From contig NZ_JASLER010000099.1 in NCBI RefSeq assembly GCF_030151085.1, positions 25,480 to 89,479 on the forward strand: a DNA stretch of 64,000 nt, given 5' to 3'. The notes beneath the pieces were generated by a model. That model was not told where the DNA came from. It ran no database searches and was given only the letters and a program-made list of their open reading frames with translations. This document shows, one piece after another, positions 54,857 through 63,109 of the stretch. How positions within the stretch are numbered: the stretch's first letter is position 1; every line of letters begins with the position of its first letter. Made by a program: the position numbers and the translations under genes. This DNA is from Bacteroides sp. (GTDB lineage: Bacteria; Bacteroidota; Bacteroidia; Bacteroidales; Bacteroidaceae).

Positions 54857-57103
54857 ATGAAAAACAAATTCTTCCTTCGGGGACTATGCTTCTTACTCTT
54901 AATAGGCGGACTGCATGGGATTTCCGCTAAAAATGAATTGCCGGTTGATGTACTGAAACAGCTGAACCAGTACAATGTAGTTTGGAGTACACCAAGCATT
55001 ACCGGTTCTATGGAATCTATGCCATTGGGTAATGGTGACATCACTGCAAATGTCTGGATAGAAAAAGGAGGTGATTTACTCCTTTATATTGGCAAATCGG
55101 ATACTTGGAGTGAAGCTATGCGGTTATTGAAAATAGGCCGTGTCCGGATAAAACTTTCTCCTAATCCTTTTGCAGAAACTACTCGTTTCTCACAGGAACT
55201 TAACTTGCATAAAGGAGAAATCAATGTTACTACAGGTGTAAAAGGGAATGAAACGCGTATCAAACTTTGGATAGATGCCAATCAATCGGTAATCCGTATT
55301 GAAACGGTTTCTGATAAAGCCATTTCTATCAGTTGCACCACTGAACTGATGCGCCCGCAACATTTTACTTTGAAGAGTGGAGAGGATGCCTTGGCTTCCA
55401 GCTTCCGGGGCTTGCTCGATAGTCCTGTACGACCTTCGGAGAGTGCCGACGTTTTAGTGCGGAAGGCTGACCGGATACAGTGGTATCATCGTAATCAAAG
55501 CTCTTTCTTCGACGCTATCCTCACTTATCAGAATGTTCCGGAACTGATAGGAAAATATTCTGATCCTTATATGAACCGGACATTCGGTGCTTCTATTATT
55601 GGCGAGGATATGCGCCCGCAGAATGATAGTACGCTTATCTCTACCGAAGTAGTCAGAAAGCAACTTATATCCATCTATCCCTACACGGCACAAACCGCTA
55701 CTGCTGAAGAATGGGATGCTCAATTGGAAAATCTCATTAAAGCTCTTAACCAAGTATCACCGGCTGCTTCATATAAGAAGCATCTACAGTGGTGGGATCT
55801 GTTATGGAATCGTAGTTGGGTATTCCTCTCAGGTGACAAGGATGCCGAAATGGTAACAAGGGCTTACTTATTACAGCGTTTTATGATGGCTTGCCAGAGT
55901 CGGGGAACATATCCGGTCAAGTTCAATGGTGGAAACTTCACCTTCGACTACAAAGGTAAAAACGGCGATTACCGTACATGGGGCCCTGGTTATTGGAATC
56001 AGAATTGTCGGCTTTACTATTGGCCGCTCGCAGCATCCGGGGATTTTGACTTGAAGAAGCCTTGGTTTGATATGTACCTCAACATGTTACCTCTTCAAAC
56101 TGATATTACCCGCATTTATTATGGGCATGAAGGTGCATTCTTCCCCGAAACGCTGAACTTCTTCGGTATGTATATTCAAGACGATTGGGGATGGAACAAT
56201 AAGGGCAAAGCTCCACAGACACGTTGGATACGTTATCACTATTCAGGAGCTTTGGAACTACTTGCCGAAATGCTTGAGTGTTATAGTTATACAAAAGATG
56301 AAGCATTCGCCCGTCACTATATTGTTCCGTTTGCTACCCAAGTAATCCGTTTCTTCTATCAACATTGGCCGCAAATAGAACAAAAGCTGCGTTTCATTCC
56401 GGCAAATGCCCTTGAACAGTTCTGGGATTGCCTGAATCCCATGGACTATATCGCCGGTTTGCAATACGACATCTCTCAATTGACCGAACTGCCTGCGAGT
56501 CTTGTAGAGCCTGCACTCCGCAAGGAGTGGATCGAATGCCTGCAAGCATTGCCGCCTCTGCCAAAGACACACGATGGTAAGAGATTGCTACCTGCCGAAG
56601 AGTTTGGAGAGGGGCGTAATTTCGAGAACCCCGAATGCTACGCCATCTTTCCTTATAAAATCTACGGACTAGGGCGTCCCGGGCTGGATGTTGCTTTGAA
56701 TACTTTTGCTCATCGTAAGTTCAATCAAACCACTTGTTGGTCGCAAGACCCTATTCAGGCTCCTTTGCTGGGACTAGCAGAAGAAACCAAAGAATATCTG
56801 TTGAAAAACGTTCGTGCCATTGATCCTGAAGTACGATTCCCGGTATTCTGGAAGCCGGGGAGTGACTATATTCCCGATCTAGACAATGGCGGTGCCTTTA
56901 CAATCGGTTTACAAAACATGCTTTTACAGAATGTTGGAAAACAGATTCTTGTTTTGCCTGCATTCCCTGACACATGGAAGGTTGATTTCAAACTTCATGC
57001 GTATGATAACACCACCGTCCGAGTAAAAGCTGATGGAAAGAAGATGGTGCAACTGAATGTGTTACCTAAAGCAAGAGAACAAGATGTGATCCTCTATAAA
57101 TAG
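54857..57103 (+). CDS. DUF5703-domain protein, GH95-related fold
   Basis: 748 residues with a signal peptide (FLLLIGGLHGISA). The first third (NVVWSTPSITGSMESMPLGNGDITANVWI, YIGKSDTWSE) corresponds to the domain I know as DUF5703 and resembles the N-terminal beta-sandwich of GH95 (compare EALPLGNSHLGAMVYGG in the GH95 gene downstream). The rest looks like an (alpha/alpha)6 barrel: GTYPVKFNGGNFTFDY, WGPGYWNQNCRLYYWPL, ALEQFWDCLNPMDYIAGLQ, and a C-terminal small sandwich with LPAFPDTW. It likely hydrolyses a glycoside, but no activity is known to me. It is a single-gene unit between GH3 and a 22-bp palindromic array. Confidence 0.72.
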   Translation: MKNKFFLRGLCFLLLIGGLHGISAKNELPVDVLKQLNQYNVVWSTPSITGSMESMPLGNGDITANVWIEKGGDLLLYIGKSDTWSEAMRLLKIGRVRIKLSPNPFAETTRFSQELNLHKGEINVTTGVKGNETRIKLWIDANQSVIRIETVSDKAISISCTTELMRPQHFTLKSGEDALASSFRGLLDSPVRPSESADVLVRKADRIQWYHRNQSSFFDAILTYQNVPELIGKYSDPYMNRTFGASIIGEDMRPQNDSTLISTEVVRKQLISIYPYTAQTATAEEWDAQLENLIKALNQVSPAASYKKHLQWWDLLWNRSWVFLSGDKDAEMVTRAYLLQRFMMACQSRGTYPVKFNGGNFTFDYKGKNGDYRTWGPGYWNQNCRLYYWPLAASGDFDLKKPWFDMYLNMLPLQTDITRIYYGHEGAFFPETLNFFGMYIQDDWGWNNKGKAPQTRWIRYHYSGALELLAEMLECYSYTKDEAFARHYIVPFATQVIRFFYQHWPQIEQKLRFIPANALEQFWDCLNPMDYIAGLQYDISQLTELPASLVEPALRKEWIECLQALPPLPKTHDGKRLLPAEEFGEGRNFENPECYAIFPYKIYGLGRPGLDVALNTFAHRKFNQTTCWSQDPIQAPLLGLAEETKEYLLKNVRAIDPEVRFPVFWKPGSDYIPDLDNGGAFTIGLQNMLLQNVGKQILVLPAFPDTWKVDFKLHAYDNTTVRVKADGKKMVQLNVLPKAREQDVILYK

Positions 57104-57112
57104 GAGGTTATT

Positions 57113-57210
57113 TTGCCGATTATTGCCAAGCTGTTGGCAAGCCTTTGCCTGCTTGTTGGCAAACTGTTGTCTATTTGTTGGCAAGAGCTTGCCAACGAGT
57201 AGGCAATAAC
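57113..57210. repeat. Palindromic array with 22-bp period (array 2)
   Basis: TTGCC starts at 57123, 57145 and 57189, with a decayed TTGTC at 57167; GGCAA starts at 57136, 57158, 57180 and 57202. The period is exactly 22 bp and the unit TTGCC-N8-GGCAA is the same layout as array 1 at 1942-2033, although the 8-bp centres differ. It begins 10-20 nt after the DUF5703 stop codon and precedes the GH95 promoter. Confidence 0.85.
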
Positions 57211-57260
57211 ACTAATAGCCTTGCCTGAATTTCGGTGTAAAACTTTGCGAAAGCTGATTT

Positions 57261-57328
57261 TTAATTCTTTTTTAAGTGCATTTTAAGGTGAAATTTTTCT
57301 TATTATTAAGTAGATGCGCTTTACTTTG
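57261..57328 (+). promoter_or_regulatory. 11-bp-phased TTAA boxes and -7 element of the GH95-GH2-GH71/99 unit
   Basis: The -7 candidate is TTACTTTG at 57321-57328 (one mismatch). Boxes begin at 57261 (TTAAT), 57272 (TTAAG) and 57283 (TTAAG): -60, -49 and -38, the same positions as the 34.5-kb promoter. The start codon is 37 nt from the first -7 base. Confidence 0.65.
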
Positions 57329-57357
57329 CAATTCGTAAAACTGTAAATTAATGCATC

Positions 57358-59787
57358 ATGAGAAACCGTTTAATAATCGTACTTTTATTCATTGCTTGTT
57401 GCATAAACACAAAAGCTGATGATTTGAAGATGTGGTATCGCCAGCCGGCTAAAGTTTGGACCGAAGCATTGCCTTTGGGTAACTCACATCTGGGTGCCAT
57501 GGTATATGGCGGAGTTGTAAACGAAGAGATACAACTGAATGAAGAAACTCTGTGGGGTGGAGGTCCTCATCGGAATGATAATCCGAAAGCTTTGGATGTA
57601 TTGCCTCAAGTACGTGAACTGATCTTTGCAGGTAAAGAGAAGCAAGCCGAGAAGCTTCTGGCTGAAAACTTCTTCACCGGGCAGCAGGGGATGCCCTTTC
57701 AAACTATCGGCAGCCTGATGCTTGAATTCAATGGGCATGACGGATATACCGATTATCGCCGTGAACTGGATTTAGAGAGAGCGGTTGCCTCCGTTAAATA
57801 TAAGATAGGGGATGTGACTTATACTCGTACCCTTTTTACTTCGCTTGCCGATAATGCACTGATTATCCGCATCGAGGCAGATAAACCCGGTGCAGTAAAC
57901 TTCAAAGCTCGCTACAGTTCTCCTTTTAAAGAATATACAGTAAAGAAGAATGGGAAGAACTTGCTTTTATCAGGCAGAGGTTCGGCGCACGAGGGCATTC
58001 CGGGAGCTATCCGTTTTGAAACCCGTACACAAATCAAAACAGAGAAAGGCAAAGCAAACGTTGAAAACGATTGTATCGAAGTGAAAGGTGCTGATGCCGC
58101 TGTAATCTATGTAACAGCCGCTACCAACTACGTAAATTATAAAGACGTAAGTGGCAATGAAACCAAGCGTGCCACCGAATCTATGGCAAAGGCTATGAAG
58201 AGCCCCTATCAGCAGTCTTTGAAATCCCATGAAGAAGCCTATCAGAAACTTTTCGGCAGAGTGTCCTTGAATGTGGGCACTTCGAGCCAAGAGGAGACTT
58301 CCTACCGTGTGAAGCACTTCAAAGAAGGAAAAGACTTGGGATTAGTAGCACTGATGTTCCAATTCGGTCGCTATCTGTTGATCTCTTCTTCGCAACCCGG
58401 AGGACAACCTGCCGGACTGCAAGGCATTTGGAACCATGAACTGCTTGCTCCCTGGGATGGGAAATATACCATCAATATCAATACGGAAATGAATTACTGG
58501 CCTGCCGAAGTCACCAACTTGACAGAGATGCACCAGCCTCTTTTCCAAATGGTGAAAGAACTTTCCGAGTCGGCACAAGGAACTGCACGTACTTTGTATA
58601 ATTGCAAAGGCTGGGTAGTGCATCACAATACCGACCTTTGGCGAATAGCCGGACCTGTGGATGGTGCATCCTATGTTTGGCCTTTGGGAGGTGCCTGGCT
58701 GAGTCAGCACCTATGGCAACATTATCTCTATACCGGCGATCAGAGTTTCTTGAAGTCAGCTTACCCTGCATTGAAGGGAGCAGCCGATTTCTTCCTCGAC
58801 TTCCTGGTAGCACATCCCCAATATGGCTGGATGGTTTGCGCCCCTTCCATGTCTCCCGAACAAGGCCCTCCGGGAACAGGTACCATGATTACTGCCGGTT
58901 GCACAATGGATAATCAGATTGTATTGGATGCACTAAGCTCTGTTCTGAAAGCGACCCAATTACTCTATCCGGAGAATACCGCTTATTGCGACTCGCTGAA
59001 AAGCATGATCAACCGTCTACCACCTATGCAGATAGGTCAGCATAACCAGTTGCAAGAGTGGCTCGCCGATGTGGATGATCCGAATAACGACCATCGCCAT
59101 GTTTCCCATTTGTATGGCCTCTATCCTAGTAATCAGATTTCCCCATACTCAAATCCGCAATTATTCCAGGCTGCCAAGCGTTCACTGCTCTATCGGGGTG
59201 ATATGGCTACCGGATGGTCTATCGGCTGGAAGATTAATCTTTGGGCACGTCTGCTCGATGGCAACCATGCTTATAAGATCATCAAGAACATGCTGAATCT
59301 GGTGGAAGAAGGCAATCCCGACGGACGTACCTATCCGAACTTGTTCGATGCTCATCCGCCTTTCCAGATTGATGGAAACTTCGGATTTACAGCCGGTGTA
59401 GCCGAGATGCTTCTTCAAAGTCATGATGAGGCTTTGCACTTGCTTCCGGCTTTGCCCGAAGATTGGAACCGTGGCAGCGTGAAAGGCTTGGTAGCCCGTG
59501 GTGCGTTCGAGGTAAATATAGATTGGGATGGGGGAGAACTGACTTCCGCTACAATAACCTCCCGCATTGGCGGTAATCTGCGTATTCGTTCATACGTGCC
59601 TTTGGAAGGTGCCGGACTACAGATGGCAGTTGGCGCAAATTCCAATACTTTAATGGAAAACGGAGATATTAAAGAACCGTTGCTTGCTTCAGGATTGAAA
59701 GCTCAATATCCTATGTTATATCATATTTACGAATATGACATAACAACTCAGGCTGGCGGTAAATACGAAGTTCATAGAGCAAAATAA
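57358..59787 (+). CDS. GH95 alpha-fucosidase/alpha-galactosidase family enzyme, secreted
   Basis: 809 residues, signal peptide MRNRLIIVLLFIACCINTKA. Full GH95: N-terminal beta domain (EALPLGNSHLGAMVYGG, IQLNEETLWGGGPH), linker, then the (alpha/alpha)6 barrel with INTEMNYWPAE (the two catalytic Asn region), APSMSPEQGPP (general acid Glu), NNDHRHVSHLYGLYP and FDAHPPFQIDGNFG (conserved Asp), and a C-terminal sandwich. GH95 removes alpha-1,2-L-fucose or alpha-L-galactose by inversion, typically from xyloglucan, mucin or pectin side chains. It starts a unit with GH2 (19 nt gap) and the second GH71/99-like gene. Confidence 0.95.
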   Translation: MRNRLIIVLLFIACCINTKADDLKMWYRQPAKVWTEALPLGNSHLGAMVYGGVVNEEIQLNEETLWGGGPHRNDNPKALDVLPQVRELIFAGKEKQAEKLLAENFFTGQQGMPFQTIGSLMLEFNGHDGYTDYRRELDLERAVASVKYKIGDVTYTRTLFTSLADNALIIRIEADKPGAVNFKARYSSPFKEYTVKKNGKNLLLSGRGSAHEGIPGAIRFETRTQIKTEKGKANVENDCIEVKGADAAVIYVTAATNYVNYKDVSGNETKRATESMAKAMKSPYQQSLKSHEEAYQKLFGRVSLNVGTSSQEETSYRVKHFKEGKDLGLVALMFQFGRYLLISSSQPGGQPAGLQGIWNHELLAPWDGKYTININTEMNYWPAEVTNLTEMHQPLFQMVKELSESAQGTARTLYNCKGWVVHHNTDLWRIAGPVDGASYVWPLGGAWLSQHLWQHYLYTGDQSFLKSAYPALKGAADFFLDFLVAHPQYGWMVCAPSMSPEQGPPGTGTMITAGCTMDNQIVLDALSSVLKATQLLYPENTAYCDSLKSMINRLPPMQIGQHNQLQEWLADVDDPNNDHRHVSHLYGLYPSNQISPYSNPQLFQAAKRSLLYRGDMATGWSIGWKINLWARLLDGNHAYKIIKNMLNLVEEGNPDGRTYPNLFDAHPPFQIDGNFGFTAGVAEMLLQSHDEALHLLPALPEDWNRGSVKGLVARGAFEVNIDWDGGELTSATITSRIGGNLRIRSYVPLEGAGLQMAVGANSNTLMENGDIKEPLLASGLKAQYPMLYHIYEYDITTQAGGKYEVHRAK

Positions 59788-59806
59788 ACTAATAATAAAA
59801 CAATAG

Positions 59807-62800
59807 ATGAGAAAGAATGCGATAATCCTACTGCTATTGATGTGGTGGGTAGTAGATGCTTTTGCCGGTACCCCGGTAAATTATCCATGGGTTTTCAATC
59901 CCAAAGGAGGTATGGTTAATAGTGAAGAGAAAGGGTATAGGGAAGAAATATGCTTGAACGGAACCTGGAAGTTTATGCCGGTGTATAGCGACAATATGGC
60001 GGATTTCCGTTTGCCGGGACAATTCAGTTGGGAGCAAACTCCAATAAAGATCCCTTCTCCCTGGAATGTGAATGCCTTTACCGATGGACGTGGAGGAGAT
60101 TTCTTGGCTTATCCTAGCTATCCCAAACAGTGGGAAAAGGCCCAAATGGGCTGGATGCAGAAGAAAATACAGGTTCCTGCCGATTGGAACGGGAAACATA
60201 CAGTGCTGCATTTCGGTGCTGTAATGGGCAAAACCCAAGTGTATGTGAACGGTAAACTGGCGGGAGAAAACTTTGAATTGTTCCTACCTTTCGAACTGGA
60301 TGTTACTTCTTTGTTGAAGCCCGGTCAGGAAAATGAAATTCTGGTAGGTGTAGCCAAAGCAAGCCTACTTGACGACCGTGGCAAGTATGGACGCCGCACG
60401 TATGTGGGCGGTTCTATGTGGGGTATTGAGATGGCAGGTATCTGGCAGGATGTATTCTTGCTGGCATCGGCTCCGGTATATGTTTCGGATGTATTTGTTC
60501 AGCCCGATCCTGAAAAGAAAGTATTGGCTGTAGAACTTGAAATTAGTAATACTACTGCTCAGAAGCAAGTGGTGAGTGTAGATGGAGAAGTGCGCCGTTG
60601 GTACAGCACGGCCGGACGTAGTGTACACGAAGTACCTATGGAAAGCGGTGCTTTAGAAAAAGAAGCCTCTCTGAACTTCGCCACTCAAAAGAAAGTAGAA
60701 TTACCTGCCGGAGCATCTGTAAAGGTACGCCTTGAAAAGTCGAATGTAGAAGGACTGGAATATTGGACACCCGATACTCCTAATCTTTACGGTCTGATAG
60801 TAAGCGTAGGCGATAAAAAACAAACACTGGATAAGAAGTACCAACGTTTCGGTTGGAGAATCTTCCGTACTGAAGGCAGTCGTTTATTATTGAATGGTAA
60901 CCCGATACAGTTAAAAGGTGATTCCTGGCATTTCACGGGTGTACCGCAAATGACACGTCGCTATGCTTGGGCATGGTTTAATATGCTGAAGAATACTAAT
61001 GCCAATGCTGTTCGTTTCCATGCACAACCTTATCCGTCTTTCTATATGGATGTAGCCGATGAAATGGGTATTTGTGTACTGGATGAAACCGGTATCTGGT
61101 CGAGTGATGGTGGACCGAAGATTGATTCGGAAGACTATTGGGAGAGCTGCGTGGAGCATATCCGCCGTTTGGTTAAACGTGATAAGAATCATCCTTCTGT
61201 TTTCGGTTGGAGTGTTTGTAATGAAACGGTTCCCGTAGCCGTTAATGTGTTCAAGGCACCCGAATCATTAGTAGAACGTCAGTTGCAGGAAATCAACCGT
61301 TGGGTGAAAACAGTACAAGACGCTGATCCCACTCGTAATTGGATTTCAGGAGATGGTGAAACAGACCGTCCTACAGATTTACCTACCGTCATTGGACATT
61401 ATGGTGGTATGGATGGCATGAAACATTGGTCTTCTCAAGGAAAACCCTGGGGAATTGGTGAACAGAGTATGGCTTATTACGGAACTCCGAAGCAAGCATC
61501 GGTTTATAATGGTGACCGTGCCTACGAAAGCATGCAGGGACGTATGGAAGCTATCGCTAAAGAAAGCTACGGATTGATAAAGACGCAACGCGAATTGAAT
61601 GCTTCGTATTGTACTGTCTTCAATTTAGCTTGGTACGCCTTGAAACCTTTGAACTTGGGCTTGGCAGATACAACTCGCGATTCACAACCTACAGATGGTA
61701 TCTTCTTCGGTTTCAAAGAAGGAGCTTATGGCATGCAGCCTGAACGTCTTGGTCCCTATACCACTACTTTGAATCCCGGATACGATGATTCATTGCCTCT
61801 TTATGAAGCATGGCCCATGTTGGATGCCTTGCGTTGTGCATACGCTACTCCGATTCTACCTTGTCCGGTATGGCCTGAAGGAAAACCGGCTCCCGCTAAA
61901 GAGAAGGCAGCAGCTATAGACAACGTATTCGTATTTGCCTCAAACGGTGAATTGCAGGAACAACTGGAAGGATTGGGAGTGAAGGTCGTTCCTAATGGTA
62001 TAGCTACTTCTAGTTCACTACTCTTTGTGGATGCTGCCAATTTCCCGAAAGAGAAACAACAACTCGCTCTGTTGCAAAAGAACTTGTTGTCAGGTGCCAA
62101 GGTGGTAATTCTGCACTTGAATAAAGAAACCTTGGACGCAGTGAATGCTATACTGCCTTATCCGGTGGAACTAGGAGAACGGAATGCTACTTCTTTCCTT
62201 ATCAACAAAGATGCTACGGCTATGCAAGGTCTGAGCCATGCCGATTTCTATTTCTCTGAACTGTTGGCTCGTGACAAGAGCGCTATGCAATATGGTATGG
62301 AGGGAGACTTTGTTTATAAAGCTACTCCTGTTCTGAATGCTTGCAATACCGAATGGCAACGTTGGAACTATCGTGCGGAAACGTCAAAAACAGGTGATGT
62401 CTATCGTAGTGAACGTGAGGCAAAAGGACCCAGTATGGTTATTGCCACTTTGAAAGAAGGCAATAAAGACATCACTCTTTCTACACTCGATTTAAGCAAT
62501 ATCCGTTTGGAGACACAGTCATTGCTCAATCAGTTATTAACTAATATCGGTGTAACGATCTCTAATGAAAACCTTTTGTCCATGCAAGCATTGGATGCCA
62601 ACTATAAGTTGCATCGTGCACTGATGTATGGCCCGGTAGAAGGTGAGAATCCAATAGATGCATCGAGTATTAAACCGGAACTGAATATGAAGAGTGGACA
62701 AGCTGTTTGGAAAGTGGCAACTGCCGATAACAACGGACGTTTTGCTATTCCCGGTAGCCGTGAAAATAGAAAACAGTCTGCTTATCTGAGCTTTTGGATT

Positions 62801-63088
62801 TACAGTTCACGTTCTTTGAGTGACTTGTTGATAGAGCCCGATATGCCAAGTTTGGATATGCTGATTGGTACTGAGAAACCAGTATCTTTCTGGCTGAATG
62901 GTAAACAAGTTAATTTACCCGCAGCGGTAAATGGTGAAGTGAAAGTTCCGAATGTCTTCCTTGAGAAAGGATGGAACCACTTAATTCTAAAGATGGACAA
63001 ACGCAATGAAGCTGCTTCATTGGAAGTACGTTTCCATTCGGCGGATAATGGTTTTATGAAGAAAATGCTTTCTTCGGTTGTAAAGTAA
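59807..63088 (+). CDS. GH2 family enzyme with GATase1-like domain, secreted
   Basis: 1093 residues, signal peptide (AIILLLLMWWVVDAFA). GH2 sugar-binding domain (LNGTWKFMPVY, WMQKKIQVPADWNGKH, QVYVNGKLAGENF), Ig domain, and TIM barrel with acid/base Glu473 (VCNETVP) and nucleophile Glu552 (GIGEQSMAY). After the barrel, a GATase1-like region (FVFASNGELQEQLEGLG, LLFVDAANFPKE, GAKVVILHLNKE) and a final beta domain. The catalytic motifs differ from LacZ, so it is probably not a lactase; beta-galactosidase-, glucuronidase- or galacturonidase-type activity on a plant or host glycan is possible. It sits between GH95 and a GH71/99-like gene with short gaps. Confidence 0.88.
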   Translation: MRKNAIILLLLMWWVVDAFAGTPVNYPWVFNPKGGMVNSEEKGYREEICLNGTWKFMPVYSDNMADFRLPGQFSWEQTPIKIPSPWNVNAFTDGRGGDFLAYPSYPKQWEKAQMGWMQKKIQVPADWNGKHTVLHFGAVMGKTQVYVNGKLAGENFELFLPFELDVTSLLKPGQENEILVGVAKASLLDDRGKYGRRTYVGGSMWGIEMAGIWQDVFLLASAPVYVSDVFVQPDPEKKVLAVELEISNTTAQKQVVSVDGEVRRWYSTAGRSVHEVPMESGALEKEASLNFATQKKVELPAGASVKVRLEKSNVEGLEYWTPDTPNLYGLIVSVGDKKQTLDKKYQRFGWRIFRTEGSRLLLNGNPIQLKGDSWHFTGVPQMTRRYAWAWFNMLKNTNANAVRFHAQPYPSFYMDVADEMGICVLDETGIWSSDGGPKIDSEDYWESCVEHIRRLVKRDKNHPSVFGWSVCNETVPVAVNVFKAPESLVERQLQEINRWVKTVQDADPTRNWISGDGETDRPTDLPTVIGHYGGMDGMKHWSSQGKPWGIGEQSMAYYGTPKQASVYNGDRAYESMQGRMEAIAKESYGLIKTQRELNASYCTVFNLAWYALKPLNLGLADTTRDSQPTDGIFFGFKEGAYGMQPERLGPYTTTLNPGYDDSLPLYEAWPMLDALRCAYATPILPCPVWPEGKPAPAKEKAAAIDNVFVFASNGELQEQLEGLGVKVVPNGIATSSSLLFVDAANFPKEKQQLALLQKNLLSGAKVVILHLNKETLDAVNAILPYPVELGERNATSFLINKDATAMQGLSHADFYFSELLARDKSAMQYGMEGDFVYKATPVLNACNTEWQRWNYRAETSKTGDVYRSEREAKGPSMVIATLKEGNKDITLSTLDLSNIRLETQSLLNQLLTNIGVTISNENLLSMQALDANYKLHRALMYGPVEGENPIDASSIKPELNMKSGQAVWKVATADNNGRFAIPGSRENRKQSAYLSFWIYSSRSLSDLLIEPDMPSLDMLIGTEKPVSFWLNGKQVNLPAAVNGEVKVPNVFLEKGWNHLILKMDKRNEAASLEVRFHSADNGFMKKMLSSVVK

Positions 63089-63109
63089 GTAAACATTAAA
63101 ATATAGGTT

